DNA of 64,000 nt, taken from Hybos culiciformis. Lineage: Eukaryota > Arthropoda > Insecta > Diptera > Hybotidae. Below are positions 48,215 to 58,657 of this stretch, in pieces. The stretch lies in the NCBI GenBank assembly GCA_964007475.1, contig OZ023274.1, forward strand, positions 91,349,213 through 91,413,212, written 5' to 3'. The position numbers and the translations under genes were made by a program. Numbering within the stretch: position 1 is the first letter of the stretch; every line of letters begins with the position of its first letter. The notes under the pieces were generated by a model that worked only from the letters and a program-made list of their open reading frames with translations, had not been told where the DNA came from and made no database searches.

Positions 48215-51200
48215 ATGTTAACAGATTATGAAGATGATTTTTTTTACGAAGAAGATAAAATGTAAGTTTTTCCTTTTTTTTTATCATTTTCTACTATTTT
48301 AAGAAAAATCAATAACAATAATTTTTTCATTTAAATAATTTTTAGTTCCAAATTTACTATACCTATACATAATTCATTGTATATTATAACATTAAAATTT
48401 GCTTTAATTATTAAAAAATATATATATGTATATATAAATAAATATTATTAAATAGTTAATACTGCACCCTAATGCACTATCTTAATACCAATTTAGTTAA
48501 ATTAAATATCGTTTTTAGAAGGCACGTCATAAATATTGCATTTGCACGAAACTCCTAAAACAATGGTAGGTAAATCAATATAAATTAATATTTAATACCA
48601 TAATACATAATCTACATAATTATTAATTTGCTTGCTTATATGTAATTTCTTTTTTAGTAAATACCTAAATGGCTAAATCTATAACTAATTTTTAATTTGC
48701 CCATGCTAAAGTTATCGAGTGGCAAACTTTAATTAAGAATACATTGGTAATTTTTCATTATCACTGAAACCAAAATAAGTGTAAGAATGAAAAAAATAAA
48801 AACACTTGATCTGGAGTACACAAGATACAAGAACACAAAAAATAGGGATTTCTTATTTTTCAATTTTCAGTATAAAAATATTTTTGGTTTTTCAAATATA
48901 TCTTGAAAACGATACGTTTTTTAACATTTTGAAGTCGGGTTGCCGCAAATCTAGAGTTTAAAAACGCATTAAACAAGCTTAAGGAAAAATTATCAAAGGA
49001 TAGCAGAGTTAGGTATTTTATTATTATTTTTTTTTAGTGTCTTGAAAAAATGAATATCCCAGCAATTCTTTGATATATTTTCACTATTTCAATCAATTAC
49101 TTTTAATTTCGAATTTTTCTGCACTTAGCTTCTAATTTTAATATTTAGCTTCTAATTTTAATATTAGCTTCTAATTTTAATATTTATGAGAACCCAAACG
49201 ATTTTTATAATTATTTGCAAAGCATGATCATATCAGCCATTGAAGTTGGAACAACAACAAAAATAATCAATAGCAAAAAAGCCTTGTCGGCACCTTGGGT
49301 CAACTCTCATTTATGCAAATTAATTTCAATCAAGAACTCACTCAGGAAAAGACTAAAGAAACAATCAAATAACTCATTTCTTCTTCGTAAATTTCAAAGA
49401 TTAAATAATTTAGTCAAACTTTGCTTGAAAATTTCGAAGTCAAATTATTATACAAAAAACATTGAAATATGCAATGGTGATTCCAGAAAAACTTGGAAAT
49501 TTTTAAACTCCATCCTAGGGAGAGAAAGGGACGAAAAAATTGGTGAACTCATGGCTGAGGACGGTACTATAACATCTGATGGTACGGAAAAGGCTAACAT
49601 TATGAATAATTATTTTGCTACCATAGCAATTCAATCCCAACAGGGAATAAATGAAACCACTAGTAACGACCAATCCAATTTAGACATAGGTACTAATGAA
49701 ACTAATACTAACATCCCGCATATGCCACAATCTATTATATTAGACCCAATTGAGGAGACTGAAGTTTTAAATATTATAAATGATCTTAAAATAGGGAAAG
49801 CAATTGGTCACGATGGAATCAGCAATATTATTATTAAACAATCAGCAGAATGTCTCACTCCTGCTATCACTATTCTAGCTAATCTAATTTTATCAACTAG
49901 TATTTATCCTGACCTTTTAAAAATCCAAAAAATCTGTCCTATTTTCAAGAAAGGAGATAAGATGTCTCCGTCCAACTATAGACCAATCTCCATCTTACCT
50001 GCTCTCAACAAAATTTTTGAAAAATTAATTTATGGTAGAATTTATAAATTTCTCAACAATAGTAACTTCTTCTACAATCAACAATTTGGTTTCAGATCAG
50101 GATCTGGTGCAGACCTCGCTATTTCTTCTTTCCTAGAATCAATTATCAAACAGGCAGACCAGGGTTATCTGATTGGTGGACTCTTTCTTGATCTAAGTAA
50201 AGCGTTTGATCTAGTAGATCATGACATTTTGCTAGTTAAGTTACATGCTGCAGGTATACGAGGAAGATCACTTGCATTAATCAAAAACTATCTATCTAAT
50301 AGATTCCAATTTGTTCAATTGGGAAATGACTTAAACAGTAGCTTAAGACCCAGTACAGTTGGTGTTCCACAGGGTAGCGTCCTGGGTCCCTTGTTTTTCC
50401 TAATTTTCATTAATGACCTGCCAAAGATTGGATTAACAGGAATTCTCAATTTATTTGCTGATGACTCATCACTTTATTATCCCTCTAGATCAAGTAGAGA
50501 TATTGCTGATTCTATTCAAAATGACTATAAAAAAATTAGAAGATATATGAACCTAAACAAGCTTAAACTTAATGTAGAGAAGACTAATTTAATTTTATTT
50601 GCCACTCCACAACGTAGAAGATTTTTTAACAGTGAAACTATTTCAGTTAGCCTTGACGGGCATGTTATACAAGAAAGCACTAGTATAAAATTCTTGGGTG
50701 TTAGGATAGACAACGACTTTGCGTGGAAATCTCAAATTAAGTCTATAGCGAATAAAATAGCTCCAGGAGTTGGAATTCTAAAGAAACTGTCTAATCACTT
50801 AAAAACAGATGTAAAAAAAAATATATACTTTGCACTGGTGCACTCTCATCTATCTTATGCTACTTCTACTTGGGCAAACACTAATCTAACTGAAATTAAA
50901 AAACTACAACGTCTTCAAAACAAGGCCATCAAGGCAGTTTTCAATCTACCTTCTCGATTTCCTTCTCTTGAACTTTACTCTAAAAACTTTATTAATAACT
51001 TACCTATACGAGGAATTTCGTTTTATAAATCTGTTATCCAAGTCTACAGGCATATAAATTCTATGGGTTTCAATACTTTAGAATTTAATTATCGGCCCTT
51101 TAGTCAAACTAGAAATAGTGGTAGAATAGAACCATCAAGAACAAATAGTCAATTTGCTAGACAAAAAACAACTCACATTGCACCCATTTGCTTTAATTCT

Positions 51201-54200
51201 TTACCTGATCTAATACAAGAAACTCAAAATATTAATCTTTTTAAAACTAGAGTTAAGGCTTGGATTATTGAACAAAGGCTTATAGACTTCCTTTAATTAT
51301 ATCATATTAATAACATCAAATGATTTTTTGGATAATTCTCTGATCTTCATACATAATCACGCATGCAAGGAACATATTGGAGGATCACTGATGATAATGC
51401 TGATTGAATTGTTGAAATGTTTTTGAAATATTTTTTTTGGGACTAGGTTTCCCACTACATTAAGCTCACTCTTATTTTGTACTTACTTCATTTGAAGTAC
51501 ATTTCTCTTTTTTCCTTTACTACCTAACTTTTCTCTTCATGTATATTTTTTTTCTCTTCATATTTTGATCTGTACAAAAACAAATATTCTTTCAACTAGA
51601 TTTATGCTGTAATTAACAGTTAGCTTGCTAAACTTTTTTTCATTCTGCCCCTATAATACCTCTATGGTGCTGGAGCAATATATTATCTTTAATTATAGTA
51701 ACAGAACTTAAAATTGGAATATTTTTATTTGTAAACTATAAGTAGGTTTTACTATATATAATGAATTTTTCCTCCTATACTATAATGTAAAAATGAAATT
51801 ATCTTTTTTTGTTACTTAGAAGTGTACAATGAATTATATTCAATTATATATTATATTTAATTATACTTAATTATAGTAACAGAACTTAAAATTGGAATAT
51901 TTCTATTTGTAAACTATAAGTAGGTTTTACTATATATAATGAATTTTTCTTCCTATATTGTAATGTAAAAATGAAACTATCTTTTTTTTGTTACTTAGAA
52001 ATGTACTATGAATTATATCTTTTTTTGAAACAATAAAAAAAAAAAAAAAAAATCAAATTTAAGTATATATTGTATATCAGTATCAGCCATCAGCCTTTGA
52101 ATTCCAAATTCTACTTCAGGACTTCGGAGATTGCCTTGAATGTCAATCAAAATTATATATTATTTTTTCAATAAAACTATCAAAGCAAATGTGATAGTTT
52201 TATTGATTACAATTTGAATTATTTATTTTATAATTTGTATAAATACAAAAATACAAAGCTTTAAATTTTTCTAAATAATGTGGTGGAGTTATGCTTTTGT
52301 CCATCCAGACAATTACTATTACTACCTAGATGATGACGACTCCAGATATTATCGTTTTATTGATAACATGTATGATTTTTTTTTTATTTTTTAATATTAT
52401 ACCTATCGTTTTATTCTATATTTTAACATAAGTAGTAGCGAGCTACCGTAATTGGATTTGGGAATTAGAAAGACATGTATTCCATGCTATCATTCATTCT
52501 GAAATCAAATAACAATTGCACTGCTTATTCATTGAATTGAAATAATTATGAAAATGTTGAAAAGGTTGATATTCTCGTGAAAAGATTGATATTCTCATTA
52601 TTGTTGTTAAATTTATTTGAACAATATATAATATAATATAATACAAAAATTTATAATATTAACAATGCCCCCCCCCCCCATAATATTTCAAAATTGTGTA
52701 AGTGCAAAGAGAAGAGCATTCATATTTTGCAATAGTATTGTATTACAAAGTTTAAATCAAATATTTCGTAGGAATCTGGATAAACTATGTGCTTATTGTT
52801 ATTTCGGTAGTTTTATATCTAGTTCGTAATCCGAGGATCCATTTAAAGTTAAGCATTCATTTTAAGTGATTTTATTTGGATTCTAAATTCGTAGTGTTAT
52901 ATTCGCGAATTTTCGATATACATAATTTTTATTCAACTTTTTTTTTCTAATAAACGAGTAGAAGATTTAGCTGATTTCGCACAAATAGTAAGTAATTTCT
53001 CTTAATAGTTTTTTTGATAAATTAGACTAAATTATTTAAAGAATTTTGTACAATATCATTGAATTGAGATATATTTTAAGTTTTAGAAGCTATAGAGTGA
53101 AATATGTGTAATATTTACATAAATGACTTTTTCTACGATGTTAATTTCAAAGTGGTTTTTGGTATTAAATAAGTACTCTACTATTGAAAAAAATTCTGAT
53201 GAAAATTTAAAAAAACAATAGATACCTTTTTTCTAATAACTAATCAATGTAATTTTTGATATATATATATATAAGTATATATTTATTGCAATTCAAGGAA
53301 AAGTTATTTATTTCAATCTTCACGGTTACAACGTATTGAGTGATGAAAATACTCAATACGTTGTAACCGAGAAGATTGAAATAAATAACTTTTCCTTGAA
53401 TTGCAATAAATATATATATATATCAAATAAGTAAAACTTTTAGGCATTATTGTGCCTACCTAACCTAACCTACACAAATTAATTGATAACATAAAATGTA
53501 GAGGAGAAATGCTTGATTCTCCCATAACAATATAAATTAATTAGTGAGAATGTAAGGTAGTTAATGTAAAATAAATAATTTTGAAACATTTCCTCAATCC
53601 TCAGTAATATAATTTTAATTTCCATTCAATGAATCTTTAAAATAAAATAAATGTTTATACTTTAACTAACTACTTGTATAACAACAAGTTATTCTTATTT
53701 ACACTTACTACTTACTTTTTTTACTGTTTTCTTTTTTTTTTGAAACATTCTATCACCTTCTAACTATTCTTCTTGCTTGGTTTTCTTGCTTTCTTTTGGA
53801 CTTCATGCATTTTATTTAAAAAAAAAAAACCATATTGAATAAAATAAAAAAGGAAAAAAAAATCAAAAATTCCACTGCTATCGGAGGAGAAATGCAATAA
53901 TTCTGAGAATATACACGAATCTAACATCAATAAAGATGTGACTGTTAAGGAATTAGGAATTCCAGAAATGGGAATAGTGGCTTATAACGATGTTAAAGGT
54001 GAGGCAGTCTTATATACAGGATATTATGCTGATGAAGGAAGATCTAATTTTTCTTATCAACAATTTGAAATAGACAGATTGTAAGTAAATTTCCATTTAA
54101 AGTACATAAAAAAAATAGATTTTGAATTTAAAAAGGTGTAGTATTTTCTATTTTGAATATAATTGTAGTTGTTAAAATTTTTTTAATATATTGATTAAAT

Positions 54201-56673
54201 ATCTTTTATTTAAATCTAGTCAATAAGTCAGGATTCAGGATTTTGTATTATTTCAAAAAATATTAGAATTTATTAATATTTTATTATTAAATATTAATCG
54301 GTTTTGTATAATAACTATGATTTTGACGAATTCCAAAGGATCTTTTTATTTATTTCGTTCATATTTTACTATAAAAAGCTTGGGCGAAATCAGGATCAGA
54401 TAAGGTACTATAAGTTTGCTTTTGTAAGATCCTGTTTAGAAATATACATTTAAATAAAATTATAGGCAAACACAACGTTTGATTTGTCCTTTTGTCTAAT
54501 AAAAAATAATGCACCTGGTTTTCCTATGCCCGTAACTAATCATCGCGTCGCAACTCGAAATTAATGTCATTTATTTCACTTTTTAATTATAAGTTTTATT
54601 TCTTTATGTTATATTATGTATTGTGTATACATACGTGTACACATTTTTAATATTGTTGAGAGATTTCGTTCATCATTGATAAATTAACTTTAGGTGATTT
54701 AATTATACTTAATAAAATGACAGGTAATTTATATAATTTTTCGCAATTAACCCACTTTTTCACGTAACGTAATTTTATTTTTAAGTGATCGTTTGCATGC
54801 CAAATTTTTTAGTTTGTTTGAAAAACTTCTTTAAATTAAGAAATTAATATTGAAATATATACTATTAAATGGTATTATAACAGGTTGACAAAGAAAATAT
54901 AAAACTTAGTAGAATTTCATTTTTATTTTTAGGGGTATGACCATAACATCTGGTTCAGTTACCATAAAAAAGGATCATTCAAATTTGATTGGAATAAGTA
55001 TAGGTGGAGGTGCTCCATTATGTCCGTGTTTGTACATAGTCCAGGTAAAGTTGAATTTAATTTTATAGTTTATAATAAATTAACACGTAAAAGGCTTTCA
55101 ATTCACTATAACTCACTCTTTTGTCGATGCATAATGTAAATGTTGGATTTCACTAGACTTGTAACGAAATAACGAACCGTGTTCTAATTAAGAGTATCAA
55201 AACAAAAAGGACTAATATAAAATGTACTACAAACTAATAATTATGTACTACATACGAACCTACATAATAACTATGTACACCAACAATTGTAATTTTCATT
55301 TCGACTATTAGTACTTGTAAAATAAAAATGATTTTTAGGTGTTTGATGGAACACCAGCCTCAAAAGATGGATCTCTTCAAAGCGGTGATGAAATCACGTC
55401 TGTGAATGGAACATCTGTTAAGGGGAAAACTAAAGTTGAAGTAGCTAAAATGATTCAATCGGCCACTAGTGAAGTAATAATTAATTATAACAAACTTCAC
55501 GCTGATCCTGCTCAAGGAGAAAGTTTAGATATAATTTTGAAAAAGTTTAAACATCGATTGGTGGAAGCTATGAGTTCTAGTACAGCTGATACGTTGGGAC
55601 TATCAAGAGCAATTTTATGTAATGACTCGTTGGTGAAGCGATTACAAGAGCTCGAAGCTACAGAACAAATGTACAAAGGTCTTGTAGATCATGCTAAACG
55701 AATGTTGAAGGCTTATTTTGATTTATTACAAACATTTCAAGCATTTGGAAATATTTTCGCTGACATAAGTGTATGTTTTTGCATTTTTAAATAAATACGC
55801 ATGTACTTTACTAGTATATAATGTAGATATGTAATTAAAATTTTTTTGAAAAAATTGTAGGTACGTGAACCACAATTGACTGCAGCTGAAACTTTTAGAT
55901 TATTTTCTGAATTACATCGTAATATGGAAAAAGATGGTATTAAAATGTTGAAGGCTGTCAAACCAGTATTAGCTGATTTTGGAACATACTTGAATAAAGC
56001 TATTCCTGATACAAAAATGACTATTAGAAGATACGCTAATGCAAAATTTACCTATTTATCTTATTGTTTGAAGGTTAAAGAAATGGATGATGAGGAACAC
56101 AGTTATGCGGCATTACAAGAACCTTTATATCGAGTTGAAACTGGAAATTACGAGTATAGATTAATATTGCGATGCAGGCAAGAAGCTAGATCGAAATTTG
56201 CACAGCTACGTAATGATGTGTTAGAAAAAATGGAATTACTTGAGAGCAAGCATGCTACAGATTTATGTGGACAATTGCAACGATTTCTACAAGGTCTAGC
56301 AACTTTGGGTACAGATGTTGAGCAACGAATGAAAGATTTACCAACTTTATTTCCCATTGAAGTAGATTTAAAAGAAAGTGCATTTCAATATAAGAATTTC
56401 AAAAGTTTTACTGTTGAGGATGATGATGATGATACAGCTGAAGAAGCAACAGAAAATGAAAATAAAATTAATTTAATTGAAGGTTTTGAAGAAATAAGGC
56501 TAAGCGATGATTCAAAAGATTCAACCGGCAAAGACTCTAAAAAAGATATCGCATTAAAATCTACAGCAAGTGAAGATCTATTAGCAGAATTAGGTTTAGC
56601 AGACATTGACTTAACCATAGGACCAGATTTTGTAGATTCTACTGAAAATGCTAATTTCGATTTGCTACAGTAA
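48215..56673 (+). CDS. Pick1: PICK1, PDZ and BAR domain scaffold protein
   Basis: Main model: exons 48215-48261, 54933-55044, 55339-55770 and 55861-56673, all phases matching, 467 residues (human 415). Exon 1 encodes MLTDYEDDFFYEEDK, which aligns with the acidic start of known PICK1 proteins, and splices (phase 2) into M-GMTITSGSVTI. The PDZ domain follows with the carboxylate-binding region KKDHSNLIGISIGGG and APLCPCLYIVQVFDGTPA, then NGTSVKGKTKVEVAKMIQ. The BAR (arfaptin-homology) domain occupies roughly residues 140-350: MSSSTADTLGLSRAILCNDS, YLNKAIPDTKMTIRRY, LSYCLKVKEMDDEE and GNYEYRLILRCRQEAR. The tail is acidic, with DDDDD and EEATENEN. The protein dimerises through BAR on curved membranes and binds C-termini of receptors and PKC through PDZ. 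Two further candidate first exons at 52278 and 53968 share the same donor phase. A LINE copy lies in intron 1. An AATAAA lies near 56767. Confidence 0.93.
49126..49188. repeat. Three tandem copies of a ~19-bp unit at the LINE 5' junction
   Basis: AGCTTCTAATTTTAATATT is repeated three times with spacing of 19-20 bases immediately before the LINE coding similarity begins. It may come from template slippage during insertion or be a pre-existing microsatellite at the target. Confidence 0.7.
49215..51296 (+). CDS. LINE reverse transcriptase (ORF2 C-terminal part)
   Basis: The 693-codon frame has no stop. Reverse-transcriptase blocks occur in order: FKKGDKMSPSNYRPISILP, FYNQQFGFRSGSGADLA, GGLFLDLSKAFDLVDH, VGVPQGSVLGPLFFLIFIND, LNLFADDSSLYY (the catalytic FADD), LKLNVEKTNLILF and IKFLGVRIDNDFAWK. 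A Jockey/CR1-style C-terminal region follows with HSHLSYATSTW and LQRLQNKAIKAVFNLP. There is no RNase H or gag-like ORF, and the apurinic endonuclease domain has been lost by truncation. The open, undecayed frame suggests a recent insertion. The true N-terminus is cut, so the start shown is only the first usable codon. Confidence 0.9.
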   Translation: MQSMIISAIEVGTTTKIINSKKALSAPWVNSHLCKLISIKNSLRKRLKKQSNNSFLLRKFQRLNNLVKLCLKISKSNYYTKNIEICNGDSRKTWKFLNSILGRERDEKIGELMAEDGTITSDGTEKANIMNNYFATIAIQSQQGINETTSNDQSNLDIGTNETNTNIPHMPQSIILDPIEETEVLNIINDLKIGKAIGHDGISNIIIKQSAECLTPAITILANLILSTSIYPDLLKIQKICPIFKKGDKMSPSNYRPISILPALNKIFEKLIYGRIYKFLNNSNFFYNQQFGFRSGSGADLAISSFLESIIKQADQGYLIGGLFLDLSKAFDLVDHDILLVKLHAAGIRGRSLALIKNYLSNRFQFVQLGNDLNSSLRPSTVGVPQGSVLGPLFFLIFINDLPKIGLTGILNLFADDSSLYYPSRSSRDIADSIQNDYKKIRRYMNLNKLKLNVEKTNLILFATPQRRRFFNSETISVSLDGHVIQESTSIKFLGVRIDNDFAWKSQIKSIANKIAPGVGILKKLSNHLKTDVKKNIYFALVHSHLSYATSTWANTNLTEIKKLQRLQNKAIKAVFNLPSRFPSLELYSKNFINNLPIRGISFYKSVIQVYRHINSMGFNTLEFNYRPFSQTRNSGRIEPSRTNSQFARQKTTHIAPICFNSLPDLIQETQNINLFKTRVKAWIIEQRLIDFL
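51693..52018 (+). repeat. Tandem ~145-bp duplication in the LINE 3' UTR
   Basis: Two copies begin ATAGTAACAGAACTTAAAAT and differ at only a few positions, for example TTTTTATTTG/TTTCTATTTG and CCTCCTATACTA/CTTCCTATATTG. They are separated by about 36 AT-rich bases. Tandem 3' repeats occur in several LINE families and may be recognised by the reverse transcriptase; that role is inferred. Confidence 0.8.
52278..52369 (+). CDS. Pick1: Candidate alternative first exon of PICK1 (1b)
   Basis: An ATG opens 30 codons plus two bases before a GTATGA donor, leaving AT (phase 2) exactly as exon 1a does, so it would join the PDZ exon at 54933 in frame. The peptide begins MWWSYAFVHP and continues Tyr- and Asp-rich (YYYYLDDDD), ending FIDNM. 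Its acidic/aromatic character and terminal Asp-x-Met resemble exon 1a (EEDKM). The donor is weaker than the other two. It lies 228 bases after the LINE A tail. Confidence 0.45.
53256..53428. repeat. Near-perfect long hairpin in PICK1 intron
   Basis: The left arm (through TTTATTGCAATTCAAGGAAA ... CGGTTACAACGTATTGAGT, ending 53341) pairs with the right arm (from ACTCAATACGTTGTAACCG at 53351) around a nine-base loop, GATGAAAAT. Over 60 bases of the stem pair with only one or two mismatches, and the outer ends run into AT dinucleotide tracts. It may be a MITE or, if transcribed with PICK1, a source of double-stranded RNA. Confidence 0.8.
53968..54080 (+). CDS. Pick1: Candidate alternative first exon of PICK1 (1c)
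   Basis: An ATG at 53968 begins MGIVAYNDVKGEAVLYTGYY. The frame continues for 37 codons plus TT and ends at a strong GTAAGT donor (phase 2). Spliced to 54933 it gives ...FEIDRL-GMTITSG in frame. The frame is also open upstream to about 53840 without another ATG, so this could be a longer internal exon. Its composition is clearly coding-like compared with its flanks. Confidence 0.45.
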
Positions 56674-58657
56674 ATATTGCAGATTTTTTTAAAATATTTA
56701 TTAAAAAGCTTTAGAATATATTTTTAAAATATATAATTGTTTGTAATTATTGTAATGTATGAAGAAAATAAAAAAATAATATCCATGTTTGTCTTTTATA
56801 GACGAATCTTAATATTAATAGGCATTCAGAGTATAATTCATTAAAGAAGCTTAATTTGCAATAATCATTGAACAAATATTAACACTTGAGAAATTTTTTT
56901 AGATAGCATTAGCCATAAATTTTATATTATTAACTTATTTCTTATTTTAAAATGTTGTTTTAAGTATTAGGTATGAATTATATATTTAATGTTCTCAATT
57001 ATTGATATTTTTTAAGCTGTAGTGTGAAAGATTGTTGAAACTTTCTATACACCAATGTCTTTCAACTGTTGACTCCTATACCCGAAAGCTAACTGAACTT
57101 AACATGAGCCTTTCAATCTTTTTTTTTTAATTTAAATTCAGAACTAACCTATCAACTAGAATCACTAAATTACTAAGAATCTGTAAAAAAAACAAAAAAA
57201 ATACTTTATATTTTTTTTATTCTGGTGTAACATGTTCTCTAGATTGATTTTAAATTGATTTGTATTTTATGATTTTTTATACATTTTTAACAATACTCAA
57301 GTGCAAAAATTTCTATTTTGTATAAATTTTAAGTGCAAAATTCTAACAGTTATTTCCTAGTTATCAGCGTAATTTTATTTAATGCTTGAAAAGTAAATAC
57401 AAACCAAAAATACTTACATAAAACATTAAAAAAATTACTTTTAAAAAACATGAAATTATATTTAAACAGAAATCAAAATAAATATTTTAAGTGTTACGAA
57501 TGGAAAATATTATTCTTGGTTTAAAATCAAAATTTACTTTTGTTTAAATTTCAAATTAATTATCTTAATTACAATGGCGTTCAAAATTTCACATTAAAAT
57601 AAAATAAATTATTTTACTATTTTTGCAATTCTTTCTTAAATTATTGAGTTAACTGCTAGTCAAAATTTATTGACTTGTCAGAGGATGTTGGGCAAAACCT
57701 GATTTTGTAATTTGTACTGGAATGGTTTATTTTGAATGCTTAAATAATAAAAATATGCAAAATTTATGGGAAAGTAAAACTATAATCGGAATTTTAATTG
57801 ATTTTAAACCAATTATTAGTTTTAAATATTATCACTATTTTTTCCAAGTTTCTTGTATTTATTTCAAATTCAAGAATTTGTAAAGTTTTTTTTATTCTAA
57901 TGAATTTTCAAATTGAGGAAACACCGCTATTATAAAATTGTTTTAAAATATGTTATAGCATAGATTAAGAATACACATAGATTGTTAGCTTTATACAACA
58001 TTATTTTTGGTATTTTTATATGAATGTGTTAGTAAAACAAAATAAAATACGTGATAATTATTATATGAAAAGAATTTTATTTAGTTTTACTAACACCTTC
58101 ACATAAAAATACCAAAAAAGGCTGAAAAAATGAAGCTATAAATCTTTCTGTATTCTTAATCTATGGTTATAGTCTTCCAGTTTATTTTTTTCAACTCTAT
58201 TATGCTGATTGATTTCTAATAGATTGAAATTCAGTATCAAAACTCAAGCAAATAACAATAAAGTTGAGGACATGAATTAAAGGATTCCTTTTTCTATTTA
58301 TTGAAAGAAAATTATTTAATAAAATATTAACCTAGTTGTATTAAAAATTATTATTCCTTAAATATTACATACATTTTTTTTTATATTCTCACATCATCTT
58401 CACCATTCTGATAAATAAATTTCTTTTAAATTAAAAGTTACAATTAAAAAAATTAAATTAATTGAACGAAATGTTAAAAAAAAATTAGAAAAATGCTAAT
58501 TTCTGTTAATATTTCCAGAAAAGTTTACAATATGTATTTTGTATTTTATGACTTCTCCAAGTTTACACAAAAGTTTACATTAATTTTTCTATTCTTATAT
58601 AGTGCCTTTAATAATGAAACTTATTATTATTTTGTATATAAACATATATTTTTTTAA
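56674..58657. other. Convergent PICK1 / ACLY intergenic region
   Basis: About 2 kb of AT-rich sequence between two gene 3' ends. It contains the PICK1 polyadenylation signal region (~56767) and the 207-bp MITE at 57959. No other gene was seen. Confidence 0.6.
57959..58165. mobile_element. 207-bp palindromic MITE with 7-bp target duplication
   Basis: The ends read CATAGATTAAGAATACA and its inverse (TGTATTCTTAATCTATG). The direct repeat GTTATAG flanks it at 57952-57958 and 58166-58172. The whole element is an imperfect hairpin: GGTATTTTTATATGAATGTG in the left half pairs with CACCTTCACATAAAAATACC in the right half. Terminal bases and duplication length match the 52-bp copy at 981-1032. It has no coding capacity. 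The superfamily was not determined. Confidence 0.8.

Larger units (their letters stand above)
49180..52050 (+). mobile_element. 5'-truncated non-LTR retrotransposon (LINE, Jockey/CR1-like)
   Basis: The element has one uninterrupted reverse-transcriptase ORF, a 3' UTR and an A tail (about 52032-52050, preceded by AATAAA), and sits sense-oriented in PICK1 intron 1. The endonuclease part is missing: in-frame similarity to a LINE ORF2 begins near 49186 (YENPNDFYNYLQSM), right after three copies of a ~19-bp unit. The 3' UTR contains a near-identical tandem duplication of about 145 bp (51693-51838 and 51874-52018). Such 5' truncation with an A-rich tail is the normal result of target-primed reverse transcription. 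No clear target-site duplication was found. Confidence 0.85.

Noticed and set aside
52666..52680. Poly-C run
   Set aside because: A simple homopolymer, possibly a length-variable site; no further structure.
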